The notes under the pieces are model-generated. The model ran no database searches and was not told where the DNA came from. It saw only the letters and a program-made list of their open reading frames with translations. Positions 48,584 through 60,803 of a DNA stretch of 64,000 nucleotides are shown in pieces. The translations under genes and the position numbers were made by a program. This DNA is from Trichodelitschia bisporula (taxonomy: Eukaryota > Ascomycota > Dothideomycetes > Phaeotrichales > Phaeotrichaceae): assembly GCA_010356995.1 (NCBI GenBank), contig ML996695.1, positions 691,061 through 755,060 on the forward strand, written 5' to 3'. Every line of letters begins with the position of its first letter. The first letter of the stretch is position 1.

Positions 48584-51409
48584 CTAGTCACCGCCAAAGC
48601 GGCCCACTGTCACCCACTCTTCCTTCTTGCCTTTCTCCAACTGAGGCCCATCCCACTTCATGCGCTCCGAGCCCTCAGGAGACTTTCCGAGCCCACCTCC
48701 ACTGACCCAGCGGGTCGTGACTGCTTCAACAAAGCACAACTTTTGGCGGAATAAGTTGAACTCCAGAAGTTCAGCAGTCGCTGATCCCTTCGATCTGTTG
48801 AGCAAGCTGCTGACGGAAGCAGACAAAACCTCCCGGTTTCTGATGTACTTGAAAGGGAGATCTTCCGTCTGCTGCCAATGCAATATGCCTTCAACCGAAA
48901 TGCAGGTGAAGTCGCAATATTTACCATCTGCAGACAGTACAAGCTTCGTATGGTCAGGGAAGTTGAACTGGAGCATGTTAACCCAATTTCAAGTAAGACT
49001 TCAAGCCTCGCGGAAAATTGCGTACCTGGAAGGAGCCGTCGCTGAAACCCCAAACGCCAACAGTGCTCATACGCTCGTAGAAGTGAACGAACAAGGTCTC
49101 AGACTGTGTTTCCGGCTCCATTTCGGCCCTCAACTTCTCTGCCTGGCCAAGCTGCTGGCACATGTAGCGAGCAAACATAGCCCACAAAACGCCTATGCGT
49201 CCTAGCCGGTCGCCAGTGAGGGTCAATTTCTTCAGTTCATTCCCCGGGCAGTTGGTGTACATCTCGAAAGGGATGTTGGCCATAAGTTTAGCGTCATTTT
49301 CTTTCGGAAGATGTCCGTAGCCATTGCGTACAAATGTGTGCGTAACCGGGGAACGGGACGTAGCGTTGAAGATGCAGCCAATAGTACCATCTTCCAAGAT
49401 GTATCCAATACCATGCTTACGAGCATAATCGACCCACTTGGAGACGAAAGGCAGCTTCTTCGTGGTCGTGTCACTGCCTGGTACGCCACCCTTAGATGCC
49501 AAAGCTGACGCGATGTTGTCCCGGAGCTTTGACGCCTGCGCCAAAACATTGGCTGGATCCGAAAATTTGTATGGCTCCGCCGCCTCGAGCTTGGGTCTGG
49601 CTGGGATTGAATTCGATATGGCGATAATTGCTTCGGCAGATTTCTTCGGTGCAGGCACCGCCTTCGATTGGGACGGCGCGAGGGTACGGCACCGACGAGC
49701 AGGCCGATCAAGTGCGGTACGCACCGTTGTTGTCGCTGGAACCTCTGTGGGTGGTGCTGTTTCCCTTGAAATCTTGCGTACCGGCCCTAGAGCATCGCTT
49801 TTCGTAGAATCATCGCTAATTGGCGATTGCCTGCTCACCACGGGCTTAGCCTCGGGAAGCCGTTCACGTCTCGCAGGCCGGGGAGAGAGCTCCCTCTTTG
49901 CGTCTGGCAGATTCCTTCTAATACTTCTTGCCCGGCGGGCATCTGTTGGAGCGGCCTCTGGTTGCTGCTGCACATTCGATGGCGGCGCATTCTCCTTAGG
50001 CATCCGTGTGGCTGCCTTTCTAGCCGGAAGTCTAGAGGGCTTGACAGGTTGCTCGTTTCCGGAAATCTCCACAAGCTGATTTGCTTCTGCGGAAGATTCC
50101 CTTTCTTCCGTTATCCCGTCCAGATACGTGGGACGACGTTGCAGGATATCCACGCGATCCGTACGATCAGGGAAGGGGACGTAGACCGTCCCTACAGGAA
50201 TAGGCACCAGGGGTTGTCGACCCGCGGCTATCTCCTTCTCAACATCTTTGATCACGGAAACAACACGCTTTCCCCCAGCAAGCGGGAAGACAAGACCCGG
50301 TCCATACTCGCCAACACCTGACGCCTTGCATATTCTGGCCCAGGAGTCAGAATAACCTCGTGCAGTGGTGGTCCTCGAGGGAAGGTCGTTCGGAAAGTTA
50401 GGCCTATGTGTGAGGCATCTGCCCTCAAGGTGGTCCGGAACAAATTGCAATCTGAAGAAAGGATGGCTGACGATTTTGTCCGGGACTGGGCGGTCGTCCT
50501 CGTGAACGAGCAAAGAGCTGACCAGGTTCTTGAGCTCAGTTGAAATATCGTTTGGGCACTTGTCTTTCGTTGGCCATTCGTATTCACGGTTTTGTAGTTT
50601 CTTGTAGATGTCTTCCCGCTTGGGAGCATGGAACGGTGCCTTCCCGACGGCAAGAGTGTAACTGCATGGGTTAGCTTGCGATGTGGAACACGGATAGGGC
50701 ATTTACTGACGCAATGATTCCAATGGCCCAAATATCTACCTTCTCATTGTGCCCCTTACCACCCTTTTCCAAAATCTCAGGTGCAAGGTAGTTGGGTGTG
50801 CCGCACATAGTCGTCCGACGTGCGCCCATGTCATTCTTCGAGACCAGCATGGCTGCAAGCCCAAAATCGCCAACCTTAACGTTCATATCCTTGTCCAGAA
50901 ACAGGTTACCGGTCTTCAGGTCTCTGTGCACAATGTTGCGATGATGCAAGTACTTGACTGCACCACAAGTTTGGATGATGAAGCGCCGAATTTCCGGCAT
51001 TGTGAAGTATTTGCGGGCTCGTAGAGCATCGGCAAGAGATCCGTTTTCGCAGAGCTCCAGAACTACGTATGTATTTTGCTCGAATGAGAACGCGCGGTGA
51101 AACCCAACAATGTTGGCATGATGGAGTTTGGAGTGAAGCTGCAATTCTGTAGCAAACTATGAAATAGGTTAGCTTTAGCCATTGAACTATGTTGTGCTGA
51201 TAAAGTACCTTCTGCGCCAGCTTGGGAGGCTCCATCTTGGAGCGAACGATTTTCAGGGCTACAATCTTTCCTGAAGGCTTGCCATCGTACAGCTCTGCAC
51301 GATAGCAAATGGCAAAGCCGCCTTTTCCAAGGTACTTGCCAGTGACATAATGAACATCATGAGATGGCTCTCTCACAATAGGAGGGGGTGCTTCAGCGTG
51401 GACAGACAT
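48584..51409 (-). CDS. plk1: polo-like kinase (Cdc5/Plk1 type)
   Basis: Mitotic Ser/Thr kinase. The start at 51409 gives MSVHAEAPPPIVREP (an in-frame Met also exists at 51472). Kinase domain: GKGGFAICYRAE (Gly loop), VALKIV (VAIK-type Lys), HRDLKTGN (catalytic loop), DFGLAA, and activation loop ARRTTMCGTPNYLAPE. Exons join KLAQK|FATELQLHS and GIIA|YTLAVGKAPFHAP; the second donor is GTCAGT. A basic, Pro-rich linker of about 200 residues precedes two polo boxes: FVSKWVDYARKHGIGYIL carries the pincer Trp, and FNFPDHTKLVL carries the His and Lys that bind phosphopeptides in human Plk1. Total about 890 residues, longer than yeast Cdc5 mainly in the linker. Intact in all exons. It is divergent from the OPA3-like gene, with about 430 bp between starts. 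Confidence 0.95.
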
Positions 51410-51837
51410 GGTGAAGTGAGTGTCCTTGTCGTCGTGGGGCGTGAAAGGAAGAGCTTCAAGGTTTGTAAACAATGGTTGCTAAGAGAGCTTTGGCGCAGCA
51501 TGGACCCCATGCTCCTTGCTCCATGTTTGTGGCACAGGTGGCTGGTGGCAACCACATTCACTTGGCGCCGAGGATTTATCCCAACCAGAGTTTGAGCCTA
51601 GCCGGCCAATGAGCATCAGGGAGCTGTGACTTCGAGCGTTGTAACGTCGAGCCGGCTCACTTTTCAGTTACGATATCATCGCAAATACACCCTTGATGAA
51701 GGTATAACCTCTCAAATATACCCGAGAATAGGGCGGTGGAATGGTCTCAGCTTTCCTGGAGTAAGCGGCATCCGCCCACTCCGTTCTATACTCTACCTTC
51801 CGCAACCCCGCACACCTCTCCAGACCGTTCCTCGGCC
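51410..51837. promoter_or_regulatory. divergent promoter, polo kinase and OPA3-like gene
   Basis: The space between two divergent start codons holds both promoters. No specific element was assigned. Confidence 0.5.
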
Positions 51838-52676
51838 ATGTCGCTCACACTGAAGATCGGGTCTTTGGCTGTAAGGACATTGGCGAAACCCATCGGTGTA
51901 AGTTTATCTCCTCGTACGACATCTAGTCGAGGTCGTGGCAGCGCCACTGATGCGTACACTAGAACTACATCAAGCGAAACGCCCGAGAGCATGAGCGATT
52001 CCGCAAAATATGCGTGAGCTTTGCTCAATCCCTCCATCGGATCGACATGCGCCTGCGTCTAGGCCTGCTCCAAGATTCTGCCACCATTGATCGTCAAATT
52101 GCGAGAGAGCTTGCTGAGGCTGAGGCTCGGCGCTTAAAAGCTGCGGCTCCCACCGTGAAAACGGAAGCCGAGATGAAGGCAACGGAAGCAGCCCTGTTGA
52201 AAGAGAAGAAGGGCATTGAAGAACATGTCAAGGCGGCAACAAAGAAGCCTCGCATACGACCACTCTCGGAGGCAAAGGCGATAGAATCGGGAGCCAACTT
52301 CATTTCAGAAACCTTTCTCTTCATGGTAGCAGGCAGCATCATCGTCTTCGAGTCAGTGAGATCGCGGCGCAAGGAGTCGAATCGTCAAGGAGATGTCAAT
52401 GAGAGACTGGAAGAACTAGAGAAGGAACGTCAAGACACTAAGGCGAAGATTCAGCAGCTAGAGGAAGAGCTCTACACCGCATTGGTCAAGCTAGGCACCG
52501 TTCCAGCGTCGTCGATAACAAAGGGAGGCACGGGATCAAATTCGGCAGAGGTGGCGATTGAAGCTACATCTCAACCCCCTGAGACTTCACAGATACGCAA
52601 GGAAACACCACAGAAGAAAACGTCTACATTCTGGATGTGGCTTCCGCATATGCCCGGGACAAGAAAAGAGGAATGA
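51838..52676 (+). CDS. opa3: OPA3-like mitochondrial protein
   Basis: Two exons, 51838-51897 and 51963-52676, split by a 65-nt GTAAGT intron; together 774 nt, 257 residues. The join ALAKPIG-type|NYIKRNAREHERFRKIC matches OPA3 proteins, whose N-terminus carries the mitochondrial targeting signal. The core continues with VSFAQSLHRIDMRLRLGLL and a hydrophobic segment near residues 140-155 (FISETFLFMVAGSIIVFE). A C-terminal coiled coil follows (NERLEELEKERQDTKAKIQ). Human OPA3 is a mitochondrial membrane protein linked to optic atrophy; the fungal role is less clear. Convergent with SLY1, whose stop lies 202 bp away. Confidence 0.9.
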
Positions 52677-52878
52677 CCATTGATTTGAGTACACACTGAC
52701 TTCGACCGTTACTCTACACGGCGCCCTTTGGACAGCTTCGGTAGATTTGGGAGGGCTTCAACCCTGAAATTAGTATCATGATGGCGACCACTATGTATAA
52801 TTACTCCACTCAGACGGAATCACACCTTCCGGAAATTCGAAAACGGTGTCGTGACCCTTATGCCTCCATTGAAGAGCT

Positions 52879-55239
52879 TCATACGCTCTCCTTCCCCAAT
52901 CTGTCTAGCTCTAGCTTTATGAAATCCTCAGCCGTGACGATCTCCGTGCTCCCATACACAATCCTCCTTTTAGTGGTCGAACCCGGGGCGCCTCCTCCGC
53001 TCGTCCTCGCTGCCCACTCCTGGAGATTGCCATACTCGTCAATGCTCCCACCTCCCACGGTGAACACCACTGCCTCGCCGAAGCCTTGTCTCCGCTGCCC
53101 GAAGCTCGCCTCGATACCTCTACTTGCACCACCCAAGGCACCGGCTTGCTGTGCACGGGCCGCGCTTGCCGGTGGCATTGTGCCTCGCGCATTTGCACTG
53201 CGCGGATCGAAGTAAAGGTAGTTCTCAGTGCGCGCTATCGCTGCCGAGGATGCGTTTTGCGGGTCCATCAACGACTCAGTGATCTTAGTGATGGTAAAGT
53301 CCTTGTTCGCAGGAAGGAAGTTCTTGACGCCCGAGATGAGGTTCTCAAAGTTGGCGCCAATGCCAGCCTCCTTAAACCCACTGGTTAAACGGCTCGACAA
53401 AGAACTGAAGCCTTTGAGAAGGTCGTTGGAGGCGGATGGTGGGTTTGGCTGGGTTGGAGCCGTTGACATCATTGTCATGCGAGTGATTTCCCGAACACTG
53501 CAAGGAATTAGGCGGACTCAATGCTAGTATGGGTAGACAAACCGTCGAATATAGGCCAGCGAAGCTGTATCAGCGCCAACACCCCGCAATTTCTCCTCAA
53601 ACTGTTCCATATCGGCTCTTGAGACTTCCTGTTCCGTGCTAAGGAACCAGATGATGAAGAGACGCAGTTTGTCGAGCGGTTCGCTCCCCTTGTCCTTATC
53701 GCTGATTAACTCCGCGATCTGTGCTTTGGTCTGTTTGGAGATATTCTCTTCAATTTGAAAGAAATTGTCCAGTTGCCTCTCTTTAATACCGTGCAAGAGC
53801 GCTGTAGCGATGTTCATGTGCATATCAAGTATTGCCTTTCGTTCCTTGAGCTCTGGAAGAAGGGTAATCGCAACTTTAAGGTGTTGGGCCGAAACGCCAG
53901 TCTCCGCTTGCAGCTCTTCCAACGATGAAGCACCACTCTTTCTCGTGAGATCCGCAGCGTCCTCCTTGTATTTGGACAACTGGGCGTCGATATCTTCCGC
54001 AACATTAGGGAACGGTTGACCAGCGTTCTTTTTCCAAAAGAAGTCGTTGGCTTTGAGATCGTAATGCTTGACAACAGGCTTTGAAGTCCCGGACTCGTCA
54101 GCAGGAATCTCCACTGTAATCTGATTGAGGCGCATGCGCAGGACATCGTGCACGAGAGACTGGTAAGTCCAGGAATGAGACAGCATGGGGACTAGGTCCA
54201 CGTTGCGATCGACGATAATGAGAATAGGCCGAGAAGCAGGTGTTCCGGTTGTGGGGCCTTTTCCAGTGTGTGAGGAGAAAAGGGTGCTATCCTTAGAGTT
54301 CAGGACGTGGTCACGCAGCTTCCGATCGAGCTTCGCGGCTATCATTTCTGCAGCACCAGCTTTCGGACAGCGAATGATGGGAATTGAGCCTAAATTCACG
54401 GTAAGCGCTAGGGTTGCTACTGGTACACAGAGACGGACCCATGGTAACAACAACGCTGAACAAGCCGCTGACTATGCGGTCAATCGTCGTGTCAAGCTGC
54501 TCGTCACTTGTTTGGGCACTGTTCATGGTCCAGTATGTGTCCTTTCCCATTCCCAGGCTGAAGAGATCTGGCTCGCTGACGATGAAGTTGAGATACTGGT
54601 CGTACACTTGCGCAATGTGATCCCCAGTCCCAGCAGCGGCAGTTTGGGCGGCGAAATCCTCGAGGATGGGTCTTGGAATTGACGACAAGAAATTGATGTA
54701 CGCCGGAGAATAGAGACTTTGCGACAGGTCTGATGTTATGATACTTAGATTTGCTGTTGTAGGCTCAACGAGGTAGATGACCGGAACATCGGGAATCGCG
54801 TGTCTCGTGGAGTTGAGATTTCTAGAGATAAAGATCAGCTACTGGTCCTGGGCATGGGCACCACACCGATGTGAAAGTCACACAGCCACATACAGATGTA
54901 TCGTGATACCACATGCTCTCAGGTCGTTGACCCTCATCACGCTGCTGATGACATCCCTCCCCAGTCTGTCGAAAACCAGCACCTTCCATATGGGCTCTCC
55001 GTCGGCATTGAGGATAGGCGTAGCTTCCGGGAGAAGGCCATTGGAGTGGGACTCATGGTGTCCGTTCTGGTTTTGCGGGAGATCGTGGTTCAGGTTGAGA
55101 ATGCGCTCGATGGATGCTAAGGTGAACAAGCAACGTCAGCGAGTCCACTTCACTATAGGCTTGCCTTCACGAGGGGGCTCTATTGCAAGCAGTATTTACC
55201 GACTTGGCGATCTCTCAGCGTAGGATGATGCGCGGCCAT
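52879..55239 (-). CDS. sly1: SM protein Sly1 (ER-Golgi vesicle fusion)
   Basis: The start at 55239 gives a 40-nt first exon, MAAHHPTLRDRQV, spliced to ASIERILNLNHD, the typical Sly1 N-terminus. Further exons: EPIWKVLVFDRLGRDVISSV; VPVIYLVEPTTANL; GSIPIIRCPKAGAAEMIAAK (after an intron with a GTCCGT donor); RPILIIVDRNVDLVPMLSHS; NDFFWKKNAGQPFPNVAEDI; and, after the last intron, VREITRMTMM. The end IVYGSTEIVTAEDFI is the conserved domain 3b motif of Sec1/Munc18 proteins. Sly1 binds the syntaxin Sed5/Ufe1 N-peptide and promotes SNARE assembly in ER-Golgi traffic. All exons are in frame, about 690 residues. It is divergent from the PNUTS-like gene. Confidence 0.95.
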
Positions 55240-56679
55240 GATTACGTCGGCCGAAGGCCAGCCTGCGACTGGCGCAACTTCATAAACGACGGGGGGTCGG
55301 CAGTCAAAGACGAGGCGTTAGTGTGCAGGTACGATACTCTTAGGGGGAGGCGAAATAGGCGCGGAGTTGGTGCAGAGCTGTGCGGCAAGAGAGGGAGGCA
55401 AAAAGGAAGGTGAATGTGTATCGTCTACTGTAAGTGGACAACTACGAACTTATTTCACTGGAAGGAAAGCTGGCCTTGCTGGCTGTCCGGAGAGTTTCAT
55501 GAGACGGTGGCATCAGACATGGTGCTAATTGCGGCCTAGCGCACGCTGTCACGTGACCATAACTTCATCGACCTGGCCGCGAGTCCGCTCCGGTTCACTC
55601 CCTCTCCCTCGCCCAAACCTTTCACTCACACAACAAACCTTTCGCACCCCGCTGCCACCCTTACAACTCTCCATTGTTCTCGACTCCACCACATCAACAA
55701 TAAAGTGCCTCGGTGGCCAAAGCCCTGTTCCATCTTTGTCTGAATGATAAATTGTCTTCTGATGATTGACAACCTACGTTTTGAGACCGAGGGAGCGTGA
55801 CGGCAGAAGTTGCACTGCTTTGGTTTTCGGTTGGGGATTTCGGTGACTGAGCGAAGGGGAAGATCGTTGGACTAAAGCGCGCTCCATCATACGTTTACAC
55901 AGGTGAAAACCTGGGAGACGAGTACGGAGTAGAAACTTTGCGGCGGCACTCAGTTTACGCGCGACTTGTCGCTCTGTGGAGGGACGCATCTGGGCCGCGT
56001 GAAGTACGGTGTCTTTCTCACAATCTTTGCCCGCCTGCTGCTCGCGATCCGCTACGCACCGCGTCGGAACAGCGCTTATACTCAGCGAAAAGCGGCCAAG
56101 TGGTGAAAGGAAAAGGCACTCTGCGGGGGGGTTGCCCTTTGGGTCTGGTAGGCACTTTTCTTCGCAGGCCATTCACACATCCGCCAACCGCCACCCCAGA
56201 AGAATCCATCCTATCTTCTTTCCGCTATAACCTTCAGAGAAAAGCTTCAAGGCAAACAGCGGTGGTGCGGACACCCAACCACCTTTTTTGCATATCGTCC
56301 CCGATACAACACGCACAACGCAGGCGACAGAGCAGACGGACCTTCCTCACTACCTCAGACATCAAGCCTGAGAAGGCGGCCTTAATTTGGCGTCGCAGTC
56401 CCCTCGTTTCCACACAGTACACTGCTCACTAAAGCATACACTCTCCCTGAACAAACACCTGACGACCCATTTGCGGCTTAGCTCATTCTGCGCCGAGGCA
56501 CCTGCACGACCGGGATTGGGATCAGGGCTGGGTTGCCTTTACTTGGCACACATCCTCTGAGCCAATCCTCTCTCTCCCTTTGCCCTTCACCCCAGCGCAC
56601 TCCGCTCTGCTCCCACGCACAAACTCCTCCACCCTCCTTCTCCGCTCCGCTACACCTCACAAGCCACATCACCGCCACA
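55240..56679. promoter_or_regulatory. 1.4-kb divergent intergenic region, SLY1 and PNUTS-like gene
   Basis: No supportable gene. The right-hand 150 bp are CT-rich on the plus strand (TCTCTCCCTTTGCCC and similar), a usual feature just upstream of starts of fungal housekeeping genes. Open frames of up to 160 codons overlap on both strands and have no recognisable domains. Confidence 0.5.
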
Positions 56680-59600
56680 ATGACTTCAAATCACGTGGAA
56701 CATAATCCACCTGGTCACGGCTCCACGATGTTCGTGGACAATGACGATGCCTACAACTACAATCCTGTCTTTGCCCATGGCCAGGCGCAATATGACTCCA
56801 ATTGGACAGTCGACCACAACCCTCCCTCCACCAATGGCATCTATCAGAATGCCACACCAAATGCCGTCAATACTTGGGCTCATCCGACCTCAACCACCTC
56901 TCAGAGCAACATGAACTACGGCGCCACATCAGGCGGCTACTACGGAATGCCAAATTCACGGCCGCCGCCCCAGTTTCGCGATACAGCGGCATTCCCTACC
57001 CATGCGGGACTTTCCCATCCGTCAAGCTCCACATCAATGCCTCGTGTAGCCATGCCTACCTTACAACCCCAGGGTCACGCTCAGCAATCCACACCCACGG
57101 TACATCTTTCGGCGGTTCCTGTAAGTGTTGCATCCTTTCCTGCATAATTCAAATGACTGACCTATCCGTTCCAGCTCTCAAGAACCCAGCCAAGGGAAGA
57201 TGCGATCAATGCTCATGTTGGTCGAGCGAAAAGGCTTCAAATACCCAAAGGTACTATGTCCGGAAACTTTTTCGTCGTTGATCAAAAGGCGCTTGCATCT
57301 GTCGCGGGATCCAAGCCTTTGCATAATTTCGTAGATATCAGCATTTCCCAAGCTGATCTGCCAATCACCAAGAGTAAGTGAATCCCGTAATTCGCAGACT
57401 CAGACTGAGTTTTCCAAGGCACCATTCCCCCTTATGTGCCACGCAAATCAAGAAAGGAGATCCTTGCTGACCCTACGCTTCGCGGTATGTAAAACTCTTG
57501 TGTAATCTGATTCGCTAATTAGTAGCAGCAAAAGTCGACAAAGCCCCCAATCCATTCAAGACACTCACCAAGATGATGATCTCTAATTCCTCACCTGCGA
57601 CAACACCGGACACTATAGGATCTTCCGAGACTAGTTCATCAGAGTACACCGACTCAGAGTACGAGTCTGAGTCGTCGGAAGAACCCTCTCCATTGCCCCA
57701 GTCGCGCCCTCACGACGCACTTCAAGCCGTTCGGTATGATGTGATCAAAGCCGTTTGGCTTCCACGTAACGTCGCGTCCAAGCCTGACACAATCCGAACT
57801 GCTCTAAAGGAGTTCTGGGATGTCGTTCGCGCTATACGTGATCGGTGGAAGACCGAAATGGATGCTCTCAAAAAAGCCGGCGAGAATAAGCAAGACTCTC
57901 AACTGCCTGCCCTCAAAGAGCGTGTGGAAAAACAACGATCAGCGGTTGAGATTGCTTTAAGCACCGCTGTAGAATTCGGTCACCCTGCCGTCATGCGATT
58001 GTACGTGTCCTCTTCTCACTAGTTCCGTCATTCCCTATATCCCATCCCTTAAACTGGCACCATAAAGGCGTTGCAATAGAATTACTCCTTTGCTTGCAGA
58101 GAATGTTTCGCAAAGGGGGCTTGCAAAGGTGGTCTCAGACTGAGCGCGGAACGGGATAGAAGTTCTGCTGCTTCAAACCGATTGCGAGATACTGCTTGTG
58201 GTGGGAAAGTCTCGCAGTAGTTACTGTCTCCCAGTTACAACCGTCAAAGTCTGTTTGCGCTAGGAACGGAGTTTCCGGTCACGCGTACTCCACAAGCTGT
58301 GAACCACTTTTTGGTTTCTGGATATCTGATCCCTGAAGTCATACTAATGCTTGGCTGTGAATTAGGCTTAGTCAAAACATGCCGTTGATCCTGACGATGT
58401 ATCAGTTTCTGGTTGATCGCGTGCGCGAGAACGATTACAGTGGCCGAGCCGTCGTTACTATCTGCAAGGTTTGTTCCCCTATCGTTTCCGCTGTTGAACG
58501 TTTGCTAATTGGCATCAGTTTCTGCTAACCTGTGGTCTGACGTCGGAAGCGCTGGAGACGGGGAACCTCAACAAAGTGTTTTCCCGGTTCACAAAGCGCG
58601 GGAGTGATGAAATCAAGGCGTTGGTAAAGCAAATCACAGAAGCCGCCGCTGCCGAGTCGAAAAATGCAAAGCCTACGTCTAAACCCACAAAACTGGAGGA
58701 GTCCAAAGACGGCAAGGGATCGGAGACTGCTGTCGGCGTCAAGCGGCCCAGAATGGATGGAGCCAACCCCCCGCCGGCTAAGCGTGTGGCTCCCACCACT
58801 GCTTCCATGGATCTTGGGAACAAGTCAACTGTGCCAAAACGCCCGACCGTTCCATCAAGCTCTTCAGATAAAGTTGCATCTAATCCTGCTACCAAGCCGA
58901 AGACTCCGGCAGCAGCAAGTAGTTTCTTCACGAGTCTACCGACGGCGCAGACGAAGACTGCCCCTTCCACTACTGCCGTGGCCTCTATGAAGCCTAAAGC
59001 AAAGATTGGGGTACCGGAGAAAAAGCGCCCCGTTGCCGCACCAGGCCCCACGAAGCCAGTCTTTTCCTTCTCAGAGACAATGGCCAATCTTACTAAGGCT
59101 CGGGAACCTGAACGCACTGTGAAGAAAGAAGAAAAGCTGCCCCCTGAGACCCCCGAAGAGCGTGCGAAGCGTCTGCGTAAAGAAGAGCGGCGCAAGCTGC
59201 GTGTGACGTGGAAAACGGACGCGGCACTTGTGGATGTCCGGTACTTTAGCCGTGATCCCTCAGAGTTCCCTGGCAGCTCATCGAATACTCGTGACGTTAA
59301 GGACGGCAAGGAGAAGGAAGGGCTGGCCTTCAAGCGCCATATGGACGTCACTGATATCGAGGAAGAAGACGATCAGCCTCTGGAGCACACTTTCTTCGAG
59401 TTTACTTACCCCAGTCTGGTCGACTTTAGTGGTGTCGGAGAGAAGGAGCGCGAGATCAACTACGAGCGATTTGGTGGGCAAAAGAAGGTCGAATCCCCTG
59501 AACGCCTGGCCCAAGAGGAACGCGAAACCACCACGCTCATGGTTACCTACTTCGCGCGTTCCGATATCCCTCCCTCTCCGAGAGAACCCCCCAATCCTTA

Positions 59601-60369
59601 CACTGGAGTACCCCTGGAGACAAAGATGTTCGGAAACCCTCCAGACACTGTTATGCAGCGTATGGCGGCATTGCAGCCTCAGCAAGCGCCCGACATCATG
59701 AATATACTGAAAGCTATCCAAGGCAGCCAACCCGAACAGCCGACCGAACAGTCTTACCAGCAGCCCACACTTGCCCTTCAGAGTTCTTTCCAGCCTCCGC
59801 AGCCTCAGCCCGCTGCTCAACCGAACTCGATCGAGAGCATCCTTGCTCAGATGACTGGCTCGAGCATCGCTCAACCGGCCCCGGCTGCTCCGCAGTATGC
59901 GCAGTACCAGGCCCCAGCCCCGGTGGCTCAGGTGCAGCCTCCCGCTCGCGGCCAAGAATCGGATATCAAGTCCATCCTTGAAGCCCTGAATATGCACGCG
60001 CAGCCGATGCAGCAGCCAACGACTGCAGCCCAGTCGTTTGCTCCTGCTGCCACTCCTTCGATGAGCAATTCATCTGCAATGGAGATCATGGCCCGGTTAG
60101 GTGTAAACGTAGCCACGATCCCGGGTTTCGCGCCATCCGCCGTTGCTCCCTCATCTTCCTCGACGCAGCTGTTTGAGCACCCGGAGCGCAAAAGGATGCG
60201 CGAAGGCGACAACTCTGGATCCGACCAAGGGCCTTCGTCCGGCAAGCGGGCCAAATGGAATGGAAACCGAAACCCGGACAAGCCGAAGTTCATATTTCCT
60301 TGTCGCTTTTGGAAAGATGGCCGCTGCAAAAAGGGGGCTGATTGTACGTACCGGCACGAGCCGCTTTGA
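56680..60369 (+). CDS. ppn1: PNUTS/Ppn1-like PP1 regulatory protein (TFIIS-N-like domain, RVxW motif, CCCH finger)
   Basis: The start at 56680 lies in a good context (CCACAATG). Exons run roughly 56680-57129, 57175-57376, 57419-57484, 57532-58000, 58366-58470 and 58519-60369, about 1,040 residues in all. The N-terminus is Asn/Pro/Ser-rich. A helical region follows (RYDVIKAVWLPRN ... MPLILTMYQFLVDRV ... AVVTICK|FLLTCGLTSEAL, KVFSRFTKRG) that fits a TFIIS N-terminal (LW) fold. Next is a basic segment with LRVTWKTD, resembling the PP1-docking TVTW of human PNUTS. Then comes a Gln/Pro-rich stretch and the C-terminal finger CRFWKDGRCKKGADCTYRH (C-x7-C-x5-C-x3-H). This order is that of PNUTS and fission-yeast Ppn1, which tether PP1 to the transcription-termination/polyadenylation machinery in the nucleus. 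The assignment rests on architecture; I could not align it. Confidence 0.75.
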
Positions 60370-60803
60370 ACTCTTTGTAGTTCATGTAGAATTCTTAATG
60401 TATGTTGTAGCGAGCCAGGTTCCCTGGGTGCTTTGGGACCTGTTCCTCATATTTGTACGTTGCATAGGGTCCGGCGCAGCTTTGTCTTCTGATTTGGCGC
60501 ATTTCTCTGAGCATTTCTGGCGGGGGCAAGAGGCGACTGAACAAAGGGCTTGATTCTGTCGCAAGACAATTTTTTTTTGTGCGGTTCCGGCGCATCACCT
60601 ACTGGCGAATGTGGAAATGGGCTAATTCTCCGACTGGGTGATCTTCATAAGCTAATGATTGAGACGGATACACGCCTTCCCGAGGAGGTCCTGGGGCGGT
60701 CCTTAGTCTATAGTCTACAGCGCAGTACGGTCAGGAGGTCATGCATTGTTTGTGAAGTAGTTGCCCTGAATCATAAGTCGGTCCAGGTCACAGTTGTTCC
60801 GCT
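60370..60803. other. convergent intergenic stretch
   Basis: It holds the 3' flanks of the PNUTS-like gene and the MFS gene. A T8-9 run lies at about 60571-60579. No gene seen. Confidence 0.5.

Noticed and set aside
49438-50079. 213-codon plus-strand frame opposite the polo kinase linker
   Set aside because: It is the antisense shadow of a well-supported exon; the minus-strand protein is clearly conserved.
58515-59351. 278-codon minus-strand frame opposite the PNUTS-like last exon
   Set aside because: Antisense shadow of the plus-strand exon; no domain and no promoter logic.
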